Shown here in pieces: positions 1 through 17,800 of a stretch of 64,000 nt of DNA. Source of the stretch: Nematostella vectensis (lineage: Eukaryota; Cnidaria; Anthozoa; Actiniaria; Edwardsiidae); contig NC_064045.1 in assembly GCF_932526225.1 (NCBI RefSeq), positions 14,006,442 to 14,070,441 of the forward strand. Direction: 5' to 3'. Made by a program: the position numbers and the translations under genes. The number at the start of each line of letters is the position of its first letter. Within the stretch, counting starts at the first letter, position 1. A model generated the notes under the pieces. The model did no database searches. It saw only the letters and a program-made list of their open reading frames with translations, and was not told the DNA's origin.

Positions 1-4626
<4,626 letters not shown>

Positions 4627-4991
4627 ACAAGACTCTTGGCTTAGCGCATTCCTACAAAAATATTATGATGGAACAAGGATTTTAAACTACTATGCATTTT
4701 TCTAAGGGTCGATTGAATGTGTTCTACAGAAAATCAAGTTTTTCAGAGCTGTCTGCTAAAAAATTTCTTTAACCTCCTTAAAGCTAAGTTCGAGTACCAG
4801 TTGCTTGAGCCACTGCTGCAAGTCCTGTTTTCACGTGAAGGCCAAATTATGAAGGTGGACATTGTGTTTGACATTCAATGAAATTTTGAGTCGTTTGTTG
4901 GTATGCTGTAGTGATTAAGAGTGAGTTGTACTTAGGCCCCCGGTTTGGGCGCATTTGAGAATTACTTTCAGATGCATTTATGTACAAAGTA

Positions 4992-4997
4992 AATAAA
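4992..4997 (+). promoter_or_regulatory. Candidate ACO2 polyadenylation signal
   Basis: AATAAA lies 366 bases after the ACO2 stop codon and is the first canonical hexamer I see downstream. Several TTTATT (AATAAA on the other strand) occur at 5018, 5043 and 5052, so the two convergent transcripts may end close to each other. Confidence 0.5.
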
Positions 4998-5267
4998 GAC
5001 ATCTTTACATAAGTGCATTTATTTATATATCCGTTTGTTGTATTTATTTGTTTTATTGAGGGAGGTACAGATTGCACAAAAAATGCAAGGAAAGTTCTCA
5101 GACCAACAACTCCCCCCCCCCTCCTCTGGAAATTTCGGATACGATTTCGGGTAAGGGGGTTGGGTACAAGTCCAACCCAAATAAACCAATGCTCCTTGCT
5201 TCCTCAACAATGCCGCCGCCTGACTAGAGCACAATTTCAAAACCTCTTTGATGCTGGCTTCTTCTTT

Positions 5268-5273
5268 TTTATT
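5268..5273 (-). promoter_or_regulatory. Candidate eRF3 polyadenylation signal
   Basis: TTTATT on the + strand reads AATAAA on the strand of the eRF3 gene, about 620 bases after its stop codon. Further copies at 5052, 5043 and 5018 are alternatives. Position alone supports it. Confidence 0.35.
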
Positions 5274-5319
5274 ATTTTACCAGAATAGTGACGGCTAACT
5301 TGAGCTATACACGTGATGC

Positions 5320-5780
5320 TGTATATCGCACATAACCAGTCACGTGTGTTTGCCTGAAACTAACAAAACCAATAGTTCTCGCACGAGTCTTTCACGAGAC
5401 TTGCATGACTCTGTGTCTGATACTACGCTCGATTTCCAGCTCGTTTATGTGAGCCCGCTGTAACGACGGCTGTAAATCAAGCCTATGTCTGATACACGCG
5501 GACAGACATTCTGCAGCACGGGCCACTCACGTGCTTTTGCTGTGATGCATGTGAGTCGATTGGTTGTATCTTACGTCATGTTAATCGGCACATGCAGATC
5601 ATCCATATATGGCGACGTACTAATGACCATCACACGAGCACATCACGTGACTTCTGCAGCTAAAATGCCCAACACACGAGCACGTCACGCGACTTTAGCA
5701 GTTCAACCGGAAGTAGCCATTCATGTGTTAGAGTCACCATGCCACAGTCTTTTTGTTGCTTATGACGCCAACATCCGGTT
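5320..5780. other. Promoter-like motif cluster between two convergent 3' ends
   Basis: This stretch of the ACO2/eRF3 tail-to-tail gap has no recognisable exon. It is rich in palindromic CACGTG/CACGTGAC E-boxes (around 5340, 5528 and 5644), an ATTGG box (5559), TTACGTCA-like CRE (5572) and ACCGGAAGT (ETS type, 5707). A short imperfect duplication begins with 'acacgagcac' near 5633 and 5671. It could be an unannotated promoter or enhancer; no transcript is visible. Confidence 0.3.
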
Positions 5781-5894
5781 TTAACGTTAGCCTCACTAGG
5801 TGTTCTTCCTCGATTCACCAGTTTGTCATTATATTTGGCGGCCTTTAATGTCTTTCTCAGTTCATACTTTTTACACTTTGCGATGACAAAATAT

Positions 5895-8800
5895 TTAAGA
5901 AATTAGCTTGAGGACTTTTCCAATGGCGATTGTATGTCCTAAAAGAAAAATAATAATCATGATTACGAAAGCAGTAAAAAGGGAATAGGAAAAAAAGGTT
6001 GGGTAGTGACAAGGTGGACCACCAGCTCCCCTACACCCGTCCATTCCATAATTCCCTCCCTTTAAAATTATATAAATTGGTAGCATACATTCGAAAATAT
6101 AAATGTACTTGCTGTTCACAAACAATTACATCTAAGAGAAAGGGCGTGGGATTTGGGGTGGAGGATATAGAGGTGTGGTAGCATTCAACAAGTCATCCCC
6201 CCATTTGTAAGGATCTTGATCTTTAGGGGTCTTGAGTTTAGACATTTAAAGAGCGAGGTGTAGAAAACGCTTCTGTGCTTAGTTCTTTAAAAAAACTCAA
6301 GACTCGGCATCTGCAGCCGTAAAAGCAGTAATTTATAGGGGTAGTAACGAACACCCTCTATAGAATTCCCATCATTATTCCTGTCAAAGGATTTTACCTA
6401 AATTTGTCTGGATATTTGATCACAAGTCTCTCGCCCTTACCTTCATCTCGTAGAGTAAAGCGGCCCATTTGCTGGAAGTCTGAGAATTTCTCAATGCAGA
6501 TGACGCCTTGTGTTTCAAGTCGAGCGATGGCGATCTGGTCCTGTTTGATGAACCGTGGCCGGGTCTGGCCCTTCTTCCCTGTCTTTTTATCGATCAGGGC
6601 AATAAGCGTCTGTTCAGGAGCAGAACAAATGAGGTCAATAAGCTGATGGAGCCTGGAAGGTTACAGTTGGCTTAACTTACTGACTCCTGGCTATTTTTTT
6701 AGCAGAATTCCTAAAAGGAGGTAACGGAACAAAGTAAAAAACAAAAAAAACAAAAAACGCAGTACTTAGTCAGCAGTATCGAAGCTTTCCAACAGTGCTT
6801 TTCGTCTTTGCTCTCATGTCTCGTGGTTGCACTGAATCGGTGTACGTTGACGATTGCTTGATTTTTTTTTATCAAAATTATATTAAGCCCTAGGGCATAA
6901 AGAATGCTGTGCTTATAGATGTTTGCAAGCAGTGGTGGATGTATAGGTATTATTTAGGGATTATTTATCTAGTTTGGCTCTGACTGGAGAATAAAATAAT
7001 TATCTAATACACAATCGACACTCCTAAACATACAGTGTGGATTTTAAATGTTTCTATAAACCATTATTTGGCTGAGCAATAGACACTTTCACCTTGTTTG
7101 GATGCATATCCATCTTCAAGACAATACACCAAAAACTGGAATTCGACTCGACAGTTTTTGGTGTATTGTATTCATTGTTCTGGTACGAGATCACAACAGT
7201 TTGGGCTTTTTTCATCTTCAAGACAATTTATCCCCTAGATTACTGATGCCTGAGTATCTTGATAAATTTCTTTTTGGCATTTTATGAATGTTTTGTGTGT
7301 ACTTCTCACGGTCGGTTCACGGCGATTAAGGGATCAATGGGTTAAAGAATAAGAAACAATAACAGTGCAGTCTCAGTGAACTTACCAAGAATGAGACTTC
7401 CTCGACCACGTTATGTATGTGTAGCACTGCACTGTACCCAGCACAAATGATGGACTTGTGCTCCAGGATCACCACTTGAGCGTCGAACGTACGCACAGTG
7501 TGGCACAGGTTATGAGGGGAGCAGAGAACAAACCCGGGCGAGACATCCTGAAACAAGAAAACAAGGTGTTTTCTAATGCACTGAAAAAGGGATAAACTGT
7601 GGAAATGAAAATTCCAAAATAAAAAGAGAATTTGGGTTATCAAAGTGAAAATGACCCAAAACTAGTATCTACGGATCCCAAAGTTTTATTGATTTTGGAA
7701 GAATTTCTAGTTATGTGAATCATGAAAACCTGTAGTACAGCTGTATTGTCCTATCGTGCAACCTCAGAGTACAAATAAAGGATAGTAGGAAGGGTTGGTT
7801 AGGGTTACCCCAGCCACCACGTTAGCAACCCTCTTGCGCAGAGTTTTCTGCCGAGCTCTGCGTTGGAGGGTACACGTTAGCAACCCTCTTGCACAGAGTT
7901 TTCTGCCGAGCTCTGCGTTGGAGGGTACACGTTAGCAACCCTCTTGCACAGAGTTTTCTGCCGAGCTCTGCGTTGGAGGATACACGTTAGCAACCCTCTT
8001 GCACACAGTTTTCTGCCGAGCTCTGCGTTGGAGGGAACACTTTAGCAACCCTCTTGCACAGAGTTTTCTGCCGAGCTCTGCGTTGGAGGATACACGTTAG
8101 CAACCCTCTTGCGCAGAGTTTTCTGCCGAGCTCTGCGTTGGAGGGTACACTTTAGCAACCCTCTTGCGCAGAGTTTTCTGCCGAGCTCTGCGTTGGAGGG
8201 TACACGTTAGCAACCCTCTTGCACATAGTTTTCTGCCGAGCTCTGCGTTGGAGGGTACACGTTAGCAACCCTCTTGCACAGAGTTTTCTGCCGAGCTCTG
8301 CGTTGGAGGGTACACTTTAGCAACCCTCTTGCGCAGAGTTTTCTGCCGAGCTCTGCGTTGGAGGGTACACGTTAGCAACCCTCTTGCACAGAGTTTTCTG
8401 CCGAGCTCTGCGTTGGAGGGTACACGTTAGCAACCCTCTTGCGCAGAGTTTTCTGCCGAGCTCTGCGTTGGAGGGTACACGTTAGCAAACTGAAGATACA
8501 GACACTTACTTCTTCTTCAACACCCTTCAGCCTTAACTTGACGTTATCCCCCGCCCTGGCACTTGTCATTTCTTCCTCGTCATAGATGACTGTCGTCAGC
8601 TCGACATTGACCTGAGAATAAAATTCCGTTATATTTGTTAAGTTCAGTTAAGTTTGTTAACTTATCTACATGGGAATTTGATTTTGTCAGAAGAGATTTC
8701 TTAGCAATTTTAAACGTGTTTTCTACTTTATATTGTATGCTTTCTCAAATTTCTAGCAGTTTTTAGTTTGCCAAGGTTACCTAGTGTGCTAAATGAGTGT

Positions 8801-11800
8801 TCATATCTACCTTGTTTGATATCAAGTGAATGTAAGAGTCCATATCTACCTTGTTTGATATCAAGTGAATGTAAGAGTCCATATCTACCTTGTTTGATAT
8901 CAAGTGAATGTATGAGTTCAGATCTACCTTGTTTAATATCAAGTGAATGTACGAGTTCATATCTACCTTGTTTGATATCAAGTGAATGTACGAGTTCATA
9001 TCTACCTTGTTTGATATCAAGTGAATGTATGAGTTCATATCTACCTTGTTTGATATTAATTGAATGTATGAGTTCATATCTACCTTGTTTGATATCAATT
9101 GAATGTATGAGTTCATATCTACCTTGTTTGATATCAAGTGGATGAATAAGTTCATATCTACCTTGTTTGATATCAAGTGAATGTATGAGTTCATATCTAC
9201 CTTGTTTGATATCAAGTGAATGTATGAGTTCATATCTACCTTGTTTTGATATTAATTGAAAGTATGAGTTCATATCTACCTTGTTTGATATCAAGTGAAT
9301 GAATGAGTTCATATCTACCTTGTTTGATATTAATTGAATGTATGAGTTCATATCTACCTTGTTTGATATTAATTGAATGTATGAGTTCATATCTACCTTG
9401 TTTGATATCAAGTGGATGAATAAGTTCATATCTACCTTGTTTGATATCAAGTGAATGTATGAGTTCATATCTACCTTGTTTGATATCAAGTGAATGTATG
9501 AGTTCATATCTACCTTGTTTGATATTAATTGAATGCATGAGTTCATATCTACCTTGTTTGATATCAAGTGAATGAATGAGTTCATATCTACCTTGTTTGA
9601 TATCAAGTGAATGTATGAGTTCATATCTACCTTGTTTGATATCAAGTGAATGTATGAGTTCATATCTACCTTGTTTGATATTAATTGAATGTATGAGTTC
9701 ATATCTACCTTGTTTGATATTAATTGAATGTATGAGTTCATATCTACCTTGTTTGATATCAAGTGGATGAATGAGTTCATATCTACCTTGTTTGATATCA
9801 AGTGAATGTATGAGTTCATATCTACCTTGTTTGATATCAAGTGAATGTACGAATTCATATCTACAATTTGATATCAAGTGAATGTATGAGTTCATATCTA
9901 CCTTGTTTGATATCAAGTGAATGTATGAGTTCATATCTACCTTGTTTGATATCAAGTGAAGGTACGAATTCATATCTACCTTGTTTGATATTAACTGAAT
10001 GTATGAGTTCATATCTACCTTGTTTGATATTAATTGAATGTATGAGTTCATATCTACCTTGTTTGATATCAAGTGAATGAATAAGTTCATATCTACCTTG
10101 TTTGATATCAAGTGAATGTATGAGTTCATATCTACCTTGTTTGATATTAATTGAATGTATGAGTTCATATCTACCTTGTTTGATATTAATTGAATGTAGG
10201 AGTTCATATCTACCTTGTTTGATATCAAGTGAATGAATAAGTTCATATCTACCTTGTTTGATATCAAGTGAATGTATGAGTTCATATCTACCTTGTTTGA
10301 TATCAAGTGAATGAATGAGTTCATATCTACCTTGTTTGATATCAAATGAATGTATGAGTTCATATCTACCTTGTTTGATATCAAGTGAATGTATGAGTTC
10401 ATATCTACCTTGTTTGATATCAAGTGAATGAATGAGTTCATATCTACCTTGTTTGATATCAAATGAATGTATGAGTTCATATCTACCTTGTTTGATATCA
10501 AATGAATGTATGAGTTCATATCTACCTTGTTTGATATCAAATGAATGTATGAGTTCATATCTACCTTGTTTGATATTCATTGAATGTATGAGTTCATACC
10601 TACCTTGTTTGATATTTATTGAATGTATGAGTTCATATCTACCTTGTTTGATATCAAGTGAATGTATGAGTTCATATCTACCTTGTTTGATATCAAGTGA
10701 ATGAATGAGTTCATATCTACCTTGTTTGATATCAAATGAATGTATGAGTTCATATCTACCTTGTTTGATATCAAATGAATGTATGAGTTCATATCTACCT
10801 TGTTTGATATCAAATGAATGTATGAGTTCATATCTACCTTGTTTGATATTCATTGAATGTATGAGTTCATATCTACCTTGTTTGATATCAAGTGAATGAA
10901 TGAGTTCATATCTACCTTGTTTGATATCAAATGAATGTATGAGTTCATATCTACCTTGTTTGATATCAAATGAATGTATGAGTTCATATCTACCTTGTTT
11001 GATATTCATTGAATGTATGAGTTCATATCTACCTTGTTTGATATCAAATGAATGTATGAGTTCATATCTACCTTGTTTGATATCAAGTGAATGAATGAGT
11101 TCATATCTACCTTGTTTGATATCAAATGAATGTATGAGTTCATATCTACCTTGTTTGATATCAAATGAATGTATGAGTTCATATCTACCTTGTTTGATAT
11201 CAAATGAATGTATGAGTTCATATCTACCTTGTGTGATATTCATTGAATGTATGAGTTCATATCTACCTTGTTTGATATTCATTGAATGTATGAGTTCATA
11301 TCTACCTTGTTTGATATTCATTGAATGTATGAGTTGATATTTATGTACCTTGTTGGGCATAAGAACAAGTGTCTGTCCCTTGTTTATTGTACCCGACTCC
11401 ACTTTTCCAAGAACAATGGTTCCCATGTCCTGTAATATACATAATATAAGTCAGACAGTGCCACACAACCTATAGAAGCCCCGGGGGAGGGAAAGCTTGT
11501 GTGTTTATGTAGACATTCACACCCAAACAATGTGTGACATATATAACATGTAAACATGCTTTATATTTGCAGGGCATCAGCCTTCTCAAAAATATTATTT
11601 TAAAGAGATGCCCACTAACAAAACAAAAATAATCTACTTTCTGTTTGGATGGAGACAGTCAAACATCCAGAGGAGGGGGCTTGTATAGGGCCCTTTATTT
11701 TTCTCTAAACTACTGTATGGACCGTTTGACTACTTCTATTAACTTGTTAAACCAGTTTTGATTGAAAGTTTAGACAGTTCTATCAACAGGGTCAACTTGT

Positions 11801-14800
11801 ATTGGTGGTTAATTTTATTGATGTGTCGACAGAACCAGTTGTGTTGACCTGTTTGACTTGATTCTCATTACTAGACTAACAAGTTTTGTAAACAGGAATG
11901 ACCAGATCTACTAGTTCTTACCCTGTATTTATCAGCAATGGGGAGCCTGACAGGACCATCCACAGATCTTGTCAGGGATGGAAGCTGATCGATGTATTTC
12001 AAAAATGGTTTACCACTGCATAAAAATAAGCAATTCATGGTCACACACAATGGCAGAATGCAGCTATTTCAATCTGTGAGATGAAGAAGGATTGTGAAGC
12101 ATGCAGTCTAATCTTAGGGGGTGGTAAAAACAGTAAACAAAACAAACAAAGAAAATGGATTTCTTCCCTTTTCTTTTCTCCTCTTTCAAAACATCAATAC
12201 CTGCTTATATGATTAGAATAGCTCAAGTTTCACCCTCTTTAAATAAAGGAAAATGATTGATTGAATGATTAATAGTTCCCCACCTCTCTCCCCAGATTTC
12301 TGTCAGAGTTTGCGAGACTATTCAGCAAACTAGAGTTTGGGAGACTATTCAGCATACTAGAGTTTGGGAGACTATTCAGCATACTAGAGTTTGGGAGACT
12401 ATTCAGCATACTAGAGTTTGGGAGACTATTCAGCATACTAGAGTTTGGGAGACTATTCAGCATACTAGAGTTTGGGAGACTATTCAGCATACTAGAGTTT
12501 GGGAGACTACTCAGCATACTAGAGTTTGGGAGACTACTCAGCATACTAGAGTTTGGGAGACTATTCAGCATACTAGAGTTTGGGAGACTACTCAGCATAC
12601 TAGAGTTTGGGAGACTATTCAGCATACTAGAGTTTGGGAGACTATTCATCATACTAGAGTTTGGGAGACTATTCATCATACTAGAGTTTGGGAGACTATT
12701 CAGCATACTAGAGTTTGGGAGACTATTCAGCATACTAGAGTTTGGGAGACTATTCAGCATACTAGAGTTTGGGAGACTACTCAGCATACTAGAGTTTGGG
12801 AGACTATTCAGCATACTAGAGTTTGGGAGACTATTCAGCATACTAGAGTTTGGGAGACTATTCAGCATACTAGAGTTTGGGAGACTACTCAGCATACTAG
12901 AGTTTGGGAGACTATTCAGCATACTAGAGTTTGGGAGACTATTCAGCATACTAGAGTTTGGGAGACTACTCAGCATACTAGAGTTTGGGAGACTACTCAG
13001 CATACTAGAGTTTGGGAGACTACTCAGCATACTAGAGTTTGGGAGACTATTCAGCATACTAGAGTTTGGGAGACTACTCAGCATACTAGAGTTTGGGAGA
13101 CTACTCAGCATACTAGAGTTTGGGAGACTACTCAGCATACTAGAGTTTGGGAGACTATTAATAATACTAGAGTTTGCGAGACTATTCAGCATACTCTTTA
13201 TCTAATTCCTTTCATTCTTACCAGCCCCCTTGCCCCACTGTCCAGTTTCTATCAGAGGTTTTCTCACCCTTTGTCAGTGTTTCCAACACCCCCACACCCA
13301 CCAATTTCTATCATGGTTTTTTACGCTTCATCTGCATTATGTGACACCACACATCCCCACACTTGCCCATTTCTATCATGTTTTTTTTACGCTTCATCTG
13401 CGTTATCTGACACCCGACATCCCCACACTTGCCCATTTCTATCATGGTTTTTTTACGCTTCATCTGCGTTATCTGACACCCCACATCCCCACACTTGCCC
13501 ATTTCTATCATGGTTTTTTTACGCTTCATCTGCGTTATCTGACACCCGACATCCCCACACTTGCCCATTTCTATCATGGTTTTTTTACGCTTCATCTGCA
13601 TTATCTGACACCCCACATCCCCACACTTGCCCATTTCTATCATGGTTTTTTTACGCTTCATCTGCATTATCTGACACCCCACATCCCCACACTTGCCCAT
13701 TTCTATCATGGATTTTTTTATGCTTCATCTGCGTTATCTGACACCCCACATCCCCACACTTGCCCATTTCTATCATGTTTTTTTTACGCTTCATCTGCGT
13801 TATCTGACACCCCACATCCCCACACTTGCCCATTTCTATCATATTTTTTTACGCTTCATCTGCGTTATCTGACCCCTCACATCCCCACACCCACCCATTT
13901 CTATCATGGATTTTTTTATGCTTCATCTGCGTTATCTGACACCCCACATCCCCACACTTGCCCATTTCTATCATGGATTTTTTACGCTTCATCTGCATTA
14001 TGTGACATCCCACATCCCCACACTTGCCCATTTCTATCATGGATTTTTTTACGCTTTATCTGCATTATATGACACCCCACATCCCCACACTTGCCCATTT
14101 CTATCATGGATTTTTTTACGCTTTATCTGCATTATATGACACCACACATCCCCACACCCACCCATTTTTATCATGGATTTTTTTACGCTTCATCTGCATT
14201 ATCTGACACCACACATCCCCACACTTGCCCATTTCTATCATGGATTTTTTTACGCTTCATCTGCATTATCTGACACCACACATCCCCACACTTGCCCATT
14301 TCTATCATGTTTTTTTTACGCTTCATCTGCGTCATCTGACACCTCACATCCCCACACTTGCCCATTTCTATCATGGATTTTGTTACGCTTCATCTGCATT
14401 ATCTGACACCACACATCCCCACACTTGCCCATTTCTATCATGGATTTTTTTACGCTTTATCTGCATTATCTGACACTCCACATCCCCACACCCACCCATT
14501 TCTATCATGGATTTTTTTACGCTTCATCTGCGTTATCTGACACCCCACATCCCCACACTTGCCCATTTCTATCATGGATTTTTTTACGCTTTATCTGCAT
14601 TATCTGACACCACAGATCCCCACACCCACCCATTTCTATCATGGATTTTTTTACGCTTCATCTGCGTTATCTGACACCCCACATCCCCACACTTGCCCAT
14701 TTCTATCATGGATTTTTTTACGCTTCATCTGCGTTATCTGACACTCCACATCCCCACACCCACCCATTTCTATCATGGATTTTTTTATGCTTCATCTGCG

Positions 14801-17800
14801 TTATCTGACACCCCACATCCCCACACTTGCCCATTTCTATCATGGATTTTTTTACGCTTTATCTGCATTATATGACACCCCACATCCCCACACTTGCCCA
14901 TTTCTATCATGGATTTTTTTTTGCTTCATCTGCATTATCTGACACCACACATCCCCACACTTGCCCATTTCTATCATGGTTTTTTTACGCTTCATCTGCG
15001 TTATCTGACACTCCACATCCCCACACTTGCCCATTTTTATCATGGATTTTTTTACGCTTCATCTGCATTATCTGACACCCCACATCCCCACACTTGCCCA
15101 TTTCTATCATGGATTTTTTTACGCTTCATCTGCATTATCTGACACCACACATCCCCACACTTGCCCATTTCTATCATGGATTTTTTTACGCTTCATCTGC
15201 GTTATCTGACACTCCACATCCCCACACTTGCCCATTTCTATCATGGATTTTTTTATGCTTCATCTGCATTATGTGACACCCCACATCCCCACACTTACCA
15301 ATTTCTATCATGGATTTTTTTACGCTTTATCTGCATTATCTGACACCACAGATCCCCACACCCACCCATTTCTATCATGGATTTTTTTACGCTTCATCTG
15401 CATTATCTTACACTCCACATCCCCACACTTACCCACTTCTATCATGGATTTTTTTTACGCTTCATCTACGTTATCTGACACCCCACATCCCCACACTTGC
15501 CCATTTCTATCATGGATTTTTTTAAACTTCATCTGCATTATCTGACACCACACATCCCCACACTTGCCCATTTCTATCATGGATTTTTTTACGCTTCATC
15601 TGCGTTATCTGACACCACACATCCCCACACCCACCCATTTCTATCATGGATTTTGTTACGCTTCACCTGCGTTATCTGACACCCCACATCCCTACACTTG
15701 CCCATTTCTATCATGGATTTTTTCACTTTTTATCAGCATTATCTGACACGCCCCTCCCCGAAAATTTCTATAATAGATTTTTTTACCCCACCTCTGTGCA
15801 GGGCTGATGTACCTGCTACTTTCTAATTCTTACCTGTACCAAGGACACACTTGGGGGTCTAAGGGCTCTTTTAAATTAGCTCCTGTGAGCCCTGAGCATG
15901 GCATGTACATGATATCTGAAATGAGCAAAATGAGATATGTTATTATCGTACCATGGTGAATTACCTAACAATCTCATTATTTTTAATGCAAAACAAAAGC
16001 AGTGTCCTTATTGGGTGGGTGTCCTTAATAACCAGGTGGGTGTCCTTATTAAGTAATGAGGTGTCAGGTCAGTGTTCTTAATAACAAGGTATCTTAGTTA
16101 GATGGGATAACTATCCTTGTTAGGTGGGTGTCCTAGTGAGGTGGGTGTCCTAGTGAGGTGGGTGTCCTAGTAAGGTGGGTGTCCTAGTTAGGTGGGTGTC
16201 CTTGTTAGGTGGGTGTCCTTGTTAGGTGGGTGTCCTAGTGAGGTGGGTGTCCTAGTGAGGTGGGTGTCCTAGTAAGGTGGGTGTCCTTGTTAGGTGGGTG
16301 TCCTAGTGAGGTGGGTGTCCTAGTGAGGTGGGTGTCCTAGTAAGGTGGGTGTCCTAGTTAGGTGGGTGTCCTAGTTAGGTGGGTGTCCTTGTTAGGTGGG
16401 TGTCCTAGTGAGGTGGGTGTCCTAGTTAGGTGGGTGTCCTAGTGAGGTGGGCGCCTAGTGAGGTGGGTGTCCTAGTTAGGTGGGTGTCCTTCTTAGGTGG
16501 GTGTCCTAGTTAGGTGGGTGTCCTAGTGAGGTGGGTGTCCTAGTTAGGTGGGTGTCCTAGTTAGGTGGGTGTCCTTCTTAGGTGGGTGTCCTAGTTAGGT
16601 GCAGTGTACTGCATAGTCTATGTCCTTACCTGTCTTAGGGTTGAATCCAACCTTCTTCAAAAAAGGGGTAAGTTTTACTTTTATTTCTTCATATCTACAG
16701 AAAAACAACATTTTAAATAACAACATTCACAACCTCTTAAAAGCAAACGAAAAGAGTAGCAAGACTTGTCAGATGACCTACCTTTCCTCATTCCACTTCA
16801 CTGTCGGATCATCCATCTTGTTGACAAGGATCACTAGATGTTTAACGCCTGCTGTCTTGGCCAACATGGCATGCTCTCTGGCAATAGAAAACAATAGCTT
16901 CAGATTTATAGAAAACCTTCTGCTAGAACTCCTTCATGCACAGTATATTCATTATAAATGAATTATGATTATAGACTATAAATAACCTAATTAACTTCTC
17001 TGTGTAATGCAGTTTAACTTAATTCTGAATTTTCCTACATATTGCCATTCTAACAATTATACCATTTCCATTGAGGTAGATATTTTTAAAGCCACTATCT
17101 GCCGAAATGGAAATGGTATAATTGTTTTAGTATATAAAACTAGCTTTAGAGCAATTTTTTTTCTCGGAAACACTTGCAAATCAGCCGTTACACAGGCCAT
17201 TTTGCTTGATTTAGGGATTTGGAAAATACCCACCTCCTAGGAGGTGTATATTGCATTATATTCCGAGTTTCTCAACCAATCAAATTGCTTGTTCTTGCGA
17301 GGTTCCTGAGTTTTATATAATAAAACATATTATTCAAGTCTATGCTACCCACTTCCCCAATCTATGCTTCCAAACCTATTTTGCTACCCATTACCTCCAC
17401 TTCTTGCCAATAATTCTGATTTCTGAATATAAAACACACATTGCTTGATTTCATCTACATCTTACCTCGTTTGCCCTCCTCTTTCAAATCCTGTTTCAAA
17501 TTCTCCTTTACGAGCGGAGATAACCTGAGAGGTAAAAACATAATCTTGTAGATAAACATTTCCTCTGACATCCAGGGGCGGATCTAGCTTTATGCTGAAG
17601 GGGGGGTTTGACTCAGTGACAAAGGGGGGGGGGGAATTTTTGTTGTTAAATACATATGGCTTTTTGGAAGCCCAAAAGGGGGTTTAAACCCCCTAAACCC
17701 TCCCCCTAGATCCGCTTCTGACAGCACTAACACTAGACTGTATAACATACACTAGTTTGATCAGTATAAAGCAGAGAGCTTTGGACTCATTGGGGGCTTT

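Noticed and set aside
6441..6609. An upstream extension of eRF3 exon 17 using an AG further 5'
   Set aside because: Starting at ACG (6609) gives the same length as other eRF3 proteins between EEV and IDKK and uses a better pyrimidine tract; the longer options add 10 or more residues or a stop.
8728..11426. Long minus-strand ORFs (up to about 520 codons) of 13-residue repeats
   Set aside because: The 39-bp period is a multiple of three, so any stop-free unit gives a long ORF in several frames and on both strands. The array lies in an intron between matched eRF3 exons. Noted only as a possible intron-retention product.
12269..13192. 307-codon minus-strand ORF of 9-residue 'MLSSLPNSS' repeats
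   Set aside because: Artefact of the 27-bp period inside eRF3 intron 12; no acceptor, donor or conserved flank.
13230..15746. Many ORFs of 60-280 codons rich in His/Pro/Phe
   Set aside because: All come from the 67-bp array; different copies shift frame with the T-run length.
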